Source: Chitinophagaceae bacterium UBA3961
GTDB lineage: Bacteria > Bacteroidota > Bacteroidia > Chitinophagales > Chitinophagaceae
Direction of reading: 5' to 3'
NCBI GenBank assembly: GCA_002385265.1
Contig: DGDD01000292.1
Coordinates: 1 to 7,729 of the forward strand
DNA length: 7,729 bases
Shown here one piece after another: positions 5,980-7,729 of this stretch. Position 1 is the first letter of the stretch, and each line of letters starts with the position of its first letter. The notes beneath the pieces were generated by a model that was not told the origin of the DNA, searched no databases, and saw nothing but the letters and a program-made list of their open reading frames with translations. The position numbers and the translations under genes were made by a program.

Positions 5980-7188
5980 ATGAAACAACGATACTCAAAA
6001 GTGTCAATATTATTGACCTGCTTAACCCTTATCCTCTACTTACCCTTACCCATAAGAGCACAATGCTTATGTACCGATGGTAGTAATCCAAGCACCGTTT
6101 CTTATCAGCAAACCCGTTTGATTCGTCCAATCGATGACTCTACCGACTTCAATTTAAGTCAGTTTGACCCAGCAATCGGTGAATTGGTGTGCGTGAACGT
6201 CTATTCTTATCTTACTTCAGTAGTGAGAATGCGTTTGGAGAACGATGAGATCTATCCTCTGAACTATCGTATCTCTTATACGCGTACCGACCAAATTCTA
6301 GGTCCGGGTTTATCCCCTACAATTTCTGCCAACTTTTCAAAGAACTATGGTCCATATACTCTTGCAGAAAGTGATGGTAATACCTTCTCAGGACCCGATT
6401 ACATTTTTATTGGTCCTGACAGTGTATTGAAAAATCAATACCTCAGTCGTACAATCAGTTCAAATGTGGTTCCTTTTCTTGGAAATGGCACACTTACTTA
6501 CTATTACAAGTTAACAGGTAAAACAACCGTAACGGGTGGTGTGAACTATATTTTCTCGGTAAGTTCACAAGACTTCGTAACCGTGGGAGTTGAATACAAT
6601 TACTGTATAACTGCCTTATTAGCTAGTGGTATGGCAGATTTCAATGTTGCTAAAAAGTCGAAAGAAGATGTTTTATTGACTTGGACCACCAACAATGAAA
6701 GCGCCGCCAACAAATACTTAATTGAATATTCTACAAATGGAAGAGATTTCCAATCGGCCGGAACGGTGGATGCCCGCACGGTTGTAGGAAGTACCGCTTC
6801 TAAATACGAGTTCAACTATAAGGCGAACCAAACTGCCGGAAAACTTTATTTCAGAGTAAAGCAAGTACAAAGCAGTGGTAAATGGGCCGCTACCGCTATC
6901 AAAGGTGTTTCTTTTGATGGAACAACGGTAGGTGGAATCTCTGTATTCCCTAACCCGGCTCGTGCGAAATTCCAAATGATGTTTGAGCAGCCAATCACCG
7001 GTGATTATGCTGTAGAATTGGTAAATATGAGCGGTCAGGTGATGTACAACAGAACCATGAGTGTTCAACAAAGCAATGTAATTAACCTGGAATTGAACAG
7101 CCAGCCACCTGCAGGAGTGTATATCTTGAGAGCGAAAGAAGTAAGAACAGGTGCGGTTTACAGCTCTAAAGTGTCGATTACAAAATAA
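5980..7188 (+). CDS. Secreted protein with choice-of-anchor-like domain, FN3-like domain and T9SS type A sorting domain
   Basis: The frame is open from a TTG at 5938, but the ATG at 5980 gives a proper signal peptide (MKQRYSK then a hydrophobic core at about 8-24, cleavage near IRA-QC at 27-28) and lies downstream of the promoter, so 402 residues is preferred. Mature residues 28-210 form a beta-rich domain with QFDPAIGELVCVNVYSYLTS (61-80), resembling the 'choice-of-anchor E' class (FDPxLGxL); it has four cysteines (29, 31, 71, 209), enough for two disulfides. An FN3-like domain follows at about 218-313 (DVLLTWTTNNESAANKYLIE, then LYFRVKQVQ). The C-terminus, 320-402, is a type A T9SS sorting domain: ISVFPNPA, then VELVNMSGQVMYNR, PAGVYILRA and a final KVSITK. 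The protein should cross the outer membrane by type IX secretion, be trimmed of this domain and be attached to the surface or released. No catalytic motif is visible; adhesion or a structural role is only a guess. It has its own promoter and terminator. Confidence 0.85.
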   Translation: MKQRYSKVSILLTCLTLILYLPLPIRAQCLCTDGSNPSTVSYQQTRLIRPIDDSTDFNLSQFDPAIGELVCVNVYSYLTSVVRMRLENDEIYPLNYRISYTRTDQILGPGLSPTISANFSKNYGPYTLAESDGNTFSGPDYIFIGPDSVLKNQYLSRTISSNVVPFLGNGTLTYYYKLTGKTTVTGGVNYIFSVSSQDFVTVGVEYNYCITALLASGMADFNVAKKSKEDVLLTWTTNNESAANKYLIEYSTNGRDFQSAGTVDARTVVGSTASKYEFNYKANQTAGKLYFRVKQVQSSGKWAATAIKGVSFDGTTVGGISVFPNPARAKFQMMFEQPITGDYAVELVNMSGQVMYNRTMSVQQSNVINLELNSQPPAGVYILRAKEVRTGAVYSSKVSITK

Positions 7189-7214
7189 GAACTTATTCCC
7201 TGCGTTTTTATACT

Positions 7215-7240
7215 AAAGGCCCTGTCGGAGGGCCTTTTTT
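7215..7240 (+). terminator. Strong intrinsic terminator after the T9SS-sorted protein gene
   Basis: AAAGGCCCT (7215-7223) pairs perfectly with AGGGCCTTT (7229-7237) across a 5-base loop, and the T run continues to 7240. It sits 26 bases past the stop codon at 7188. The 9-bp GC-rich stem followed by six T residues is a classic rho-independent terminator and marks the upstream gene as a single-gene transcript. Confidence 0.92.
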
Positions 7241-7267
7241 CATTCTGATATTACTTTCTTACTTTTG
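7237..7267 (+). promoter_or_regulatory. Promoter of the DUF4290 gene (TTTT-N19-TACTTTTG)
   Basis: TACTTTTG at 7260-7267 matches TAnnTTTG exactly. Nineteen bases upstream, TTTT (7237-7240) matches TTTG at three of four positions and coincides with the T tract of the preceding terminator. The leader before the ATG at 7288 would be about 14-15 bases, A/T-rich and without a Shine-Dalgarno site. Confidence 0.5.
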
Positions 7268-7287
7268 TTTATTATCAAATTAGTTTA

Positions 7288-7729
7288 ATGGAATATAATA
7301 CTACGAGAAACCATCTCATTATGAAGGAATATGGCAGGCATATTCAACGCATGGTTGAATACCTGTTAACCTTAGAGGACAGAGAAACGCGTCAGCGCAA
7401 TGCCTACGCTGTGATCGAACTAATGGGATTCTTAAACCCTCACTTAAAAAATGTGGAAGACTTCCGTCATAAATTATGGGATCATTTGTTTTTGATCTCC
7501 GATTTCAAATTAGACGTTGACTCTCCGTATCCCATCCCTACGCGCGAAACATTAAAAGCCAGACCTCAGCCTTTACCTTATCCAAAGCGTTATCCAAGAC
7601 ATTATCACTTGGGTAAAAACATGGAGTTGGTAATTGACAAAGCGTTGAAGGAAGAAAATCCTGAAAAACGTCAGGGTTTCGCGAATGCTGTGGCATATTA
7701 TATGAAGTTGGCTTACAGTAACTGGCACA
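7288..7729 (+). CDS. DUF4290 domain-containing protein, N-terminal part (cut by window edge)
   Basis: The open frame from ATG 7288 runs 147 codons to the window end without a stop. The sequence matches DUF4290, a family I know only from Bacteroidota: MEYNTTRNHLIMKEYGRHIQ at the start, NAYAVIELMGFLNPHLKNVE (38-57), and the signature FRHKLWDHLFLISDFKLDVD (59-78) followed by SPYPIP (79-84). It has no signal peptide and no membrane segment, so it is predicted cytoplasmic and mostly helical, with a basic, proline-rich middle (RPQPLPYPKRYPRHY, 92-106). Its function is unknown. In relatives I recall it directly upstream of murA (first step of peptidoglycan precursor synthesis), which would lie just outside this window. 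The upstream terminator and its own promoter separate it from the secreted-protein gene. Confidence 0.9.
   Translation, partial: MEYNTTRNHLIMKEYGRHIQRMVEYLLTLEDRETRQRNAYAVIELMGFLNPHLKNVEDFRHKLWDHLFLISDFKLDVDSPYPIPTRETLKARPQPLPYPKRYPRHYHLGKNMELVIDKALKEENPEKRQGFANAVAYYMKLAYSNWH

Noticed and set aside
6718..7071. 117-codon open frame on the minus strand
   Set aside because: It is antisense to the FN3-like and sorting domains of the secreted protein, whose frame is clearly the coding one.
1..7729. Search for tRNA, rRNA, CRISPR repeats, insertion sequence ends or a phage island
   Set aside because: No regularly spaced repeats, cloverleaf-like stretches, transposase or integrase motifs, or terminal inverted repeats were seen, and genes fill nearly all of the window.

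Overview
The window looks like ordinary chromosomal core DNA from a Bacteroidota bacterium, most likely of the Chitinophagaceae type. Three things support this: lineage-specific families (GldC, DUF6089, DUF4290, a type IX secretion C-terminal sorting domain), promoters of the Bacteroidota TTTG / TAnnTTTG type, and A/T-rich leaders without Shine-Dalgarno sites ahead of the genes. I see no mobile element, CRISPR array, tRNA or rRNA, and no convincing new defence or biosynthetic system.

Layout. From 5691 down to the left edge lie eight genes on the minus strand, all in one direction. In transcription order they are gldC, a GatB/YqeY-family gene, a CvpA-family membrane protein gene, an alpha/beta hydrolase gene, a gene for a protein with two CBS domains and an ACT-like tail, a single-POTRA outer membrane barrel gene, NAD kinase, and the start of a DUF6089 gene cut by the window edge. 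The first three are tightly spaced (15 and 6 bases) and surely co-transcribed. Larger gaps of 69, 88, 40, 27 and 56 bases follow. The 88-base gap before the CBS gene holds an imperfect hairpin with A and T tracts, so the run may split into two transcription units there.

From 5692 to 5979 there is an A/T-rich divergent promoter region. It holds a near-consensus promoter for the plus-strand gene and a -7-like box for gldC. On the plus strand follow a secreted protein of 402 residues (signal peptide, unknown beta-rich domain resembling the 'choice-of-anchor' class, FN3-like domain, type A T9SS sorting domain), a strong intrinsic terminator, a second promoter, and the beginning of a DUF4290 gene that runs off the right edge.

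The common thread is cell-envelope and housekeeping work. GldC is a gliding/type IX secretion associated factor. The divergent gene encodes a likely type IX cargo. The POTRA barrel and DUF6089 proteins are outer membrane candidates. NAD kinase makes NADP, and the neighbouring CBS protein is a plausible nucleotide sensor. These functional links are inferred from co-location only.
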